From Eopsaltria australis (taxonomy: Eukaryota > Chordata > Aves > Passeriformes > Petroicidae), in the NCBI GenBank assembly GCA_034509425.1, contig JAVTVJ010000143.1:2480001-2544000 (forward strand): 64,000 nucleotides of DNA, read 5' to 3'. This document shows, piece after piece, positions 62,501 through 64,000 of the stretch; the stretch's first letter is position 1; every line of letters begins with the position of its first letter. A program made the position numbers and the translations under genes. The notes beneath the pieces are model-generated. The model saw only the letters and a list, made by a program, of their open reading frames with translations. It made no database searches and was not told the DNA's origin.

Positions 62501-64000
62501 CAATGAAAATTGCAGTCTCTGTGAACTATTCAAATGCATCCTGCTCTCATCACTCAGCATCCAGGAGGGCCCATTTATCTTGCATTAGGTTTTTATGGCA
62601 TGCTTTTGCCTTGGGCAGGACTTTTGAGCTGTGACTATCTGAGTGGGGAATATTTAAATTTAAAGAAGATAGAGACTCTAAATGTGTCGATTAAGTGCTT
62701 TACAAACATTATTGCAAAAGATAAGGCAATTCAGAAGCTGCCTCTTTTAAATTAGTACAGAAAGTAGAAGCCAGGCAAGTCCACGCCACTGTGTTAAAGC
62801 TTTGGTATAGCAAGTAGGGGAGCATCCTTCCATACAACACAGTGTGTGGAAGTGTAAAATATGAACCCCAGCTTGCCTACCCACAAGTTGACCCGTTCTC
62901 CTTACTGGAGTTGTCCAGGGACATATCAAACATGTCAAGAGTAATATCTGCTCTAGTGTGTGGAAGATTGGATGTCACAAAATATAATGTATTAATAAAA
63001 ACTGTGTTGATTTTGAATGCCAAGGAGACTTTCCAGGAATTTCAGCCATTTGCTATGGTCCAAAGCTGAGAATATCAGCTCTTTTGGAAGAGCTCAGAGT
63101 TAGCCTTTGAAATCTCCAAGCTCACATCCGTATTTTCCATGTGCAGTACACAAAGGGCACTTTTTTGAAAGGGATGGAACCGATCCACAATTAGCAGCTA
63201 TCTCATTAACAGTGGCAATAACTGAAATCACTCTTCAGGAAGTGCTCCATGAAAGAGGATAGACAGTCAGCTCAAGTCTGGACACAGAAAGAGCAGGTAC
63301 ATGTCCTCACTATTTTAGTTATCAAGAGCCACATGTTAAATCTATCATACGAGTCCTAAACTTTCAAACTGGTTGCAAATCAGGAATTAAAAACAGGACT
63401 TGCTCGCTCTCCTTCGCTTCAGTTGTACTGATGATGATAAAACTGCATCAGCAGTAGAAATGGTCCCTGTGAAATGTCCCATTTCATGCCAGAGGGGCAA
63501 GGCATATTTTTCTTCTCTAATCCCAGGAGACAGCAGGCCAGTAAATCATACTGGATATAAAGACAAAGAACACCAGAAGGCACCACAGGAAATACAGGAG
63601 TACAGGAATACATGGGAAAGGTGCAGATATGCTGGTCTCATGAATGTGACACAGCTCTGGCTTTGCAGCAGACTGTGCTGAGAGCTTGTCACAAATGAAA
63701 GGTACTGACTGGCCCCGTGGCCCAATCTGCTCTCCCAGTACCAGCCCCTGCCTTTAGCTTGCTGTTTAGTAAAGGTGTTTCAGTGTTACCCATCCCCAGT
63801 GAGAGATAAGGTGAGGTGATACATCAGTCCTGCTGCTGAACCACACCAGCAGAGCATCTGGAAGACTGTGAAGTATCAACATGTGTTAACCTGCTTAATG
63901 CCTCTGCTAAAGACACTTGTTGAATAAGTATCTGTCATGGTCAGCTCTCAAAAAACTGCAGACTCAGCTCAGAGGGAATTTGCTGTCACTATTACTTGAA
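56571..64000. other. Unique non-coding stretch
   Basis: About 7.4 kb to the window end without a supportable gene. It holds the microsatellite cluster at 56844-56920 and short AC runs near 58673-58684. No CpG island or RNA gene was seen. Confidence 0.5.
56844..56920. repeat. Microsatellite cluster: (TC)7, CA, and TAA/TAG triplets
   Basis: (TC)7 at 56844-56857 runs into CACACA, and after a short gap an AAT/TAG triplet tract with ACA units lies at 56883-56920. Confidence 0.85.

Noticed and set aside
1..64000. CRISPR arrays, bacterial operons, tRNA or rRNA genes
   Set aside because: The sequence is vertebrate; no regularly spaced repeats or RNA gene signatures were found by eye on either strand.

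Overview
The window looks like a bird (Aves) genome, 64 kb of AT-rich intergenic or intronic DNA. The evidence is the repeat content: several CR1 LINE fragments, most ending in the 3' tail typical of avian CR1 (variants of ATTCTATGATTCTATG), and two copies of LTR types that are common in birds. No complete host gene was found. Nearly all open frames outside the provirus are short (about 120 codons or less; the longest is 206) and lack splice signals, domains or plausible composition.

The main feature is a class I (gammaretrovirus-like) endogenous provirus on the + strand at about 35398-41903. In order it has a 482-bp 5' LTR, a primer binding site, a leader with a candidate splice donor, gag, pro, RT, RNase H, integrase, a small env tail, a polypurine tract and a shortened, diverged 3' LTR. 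Gag (36205-37815, 536 aa) is fully open, with a myristoylation signal, capsid with major homology region, and one CCHC zinc knuckle. Everything after it is broken. At least ten premature stops and several frame changes were verified by position. The RT YxDD motif reads YAND, and all three integrase catalytic acids are changed. Most of env is deleted. The contrast between an intact Gag and CpG-rich 5' LTR/leader on one side and a ruined pol/env and CpG-poor 3' LTR on the other is the best lead in the window: a Gag frame possibly kept by selection, or a chimeric provirus.

Layout: 1-8120 unique sequence; 8121-8450 minus-strand LTR fragment; 9604-10230 a forward CR1 nested in a reverse CR1; 10231-21060 unique; 21061-21957 forward CR1 with reverse-transcriptase coding remnant; 25099-25178 a candidate 80-bp minus-strand exon; 25630-25699 a 35-bp tandem duplication; 26248-26665 reverse CR1; 35398-41903 provirus; 48907-50245 an avian LTR split by a reverse CR1; 54415-54428 a CTCF-like motif; 54820-54910 and 56434-56570 CR1 fragments; the remainder unique.

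There is no operon-like organisation. The only genes that belong together are the retroviral ones. All family assignments come from reading motifs by eye; no alignment or database search was run.
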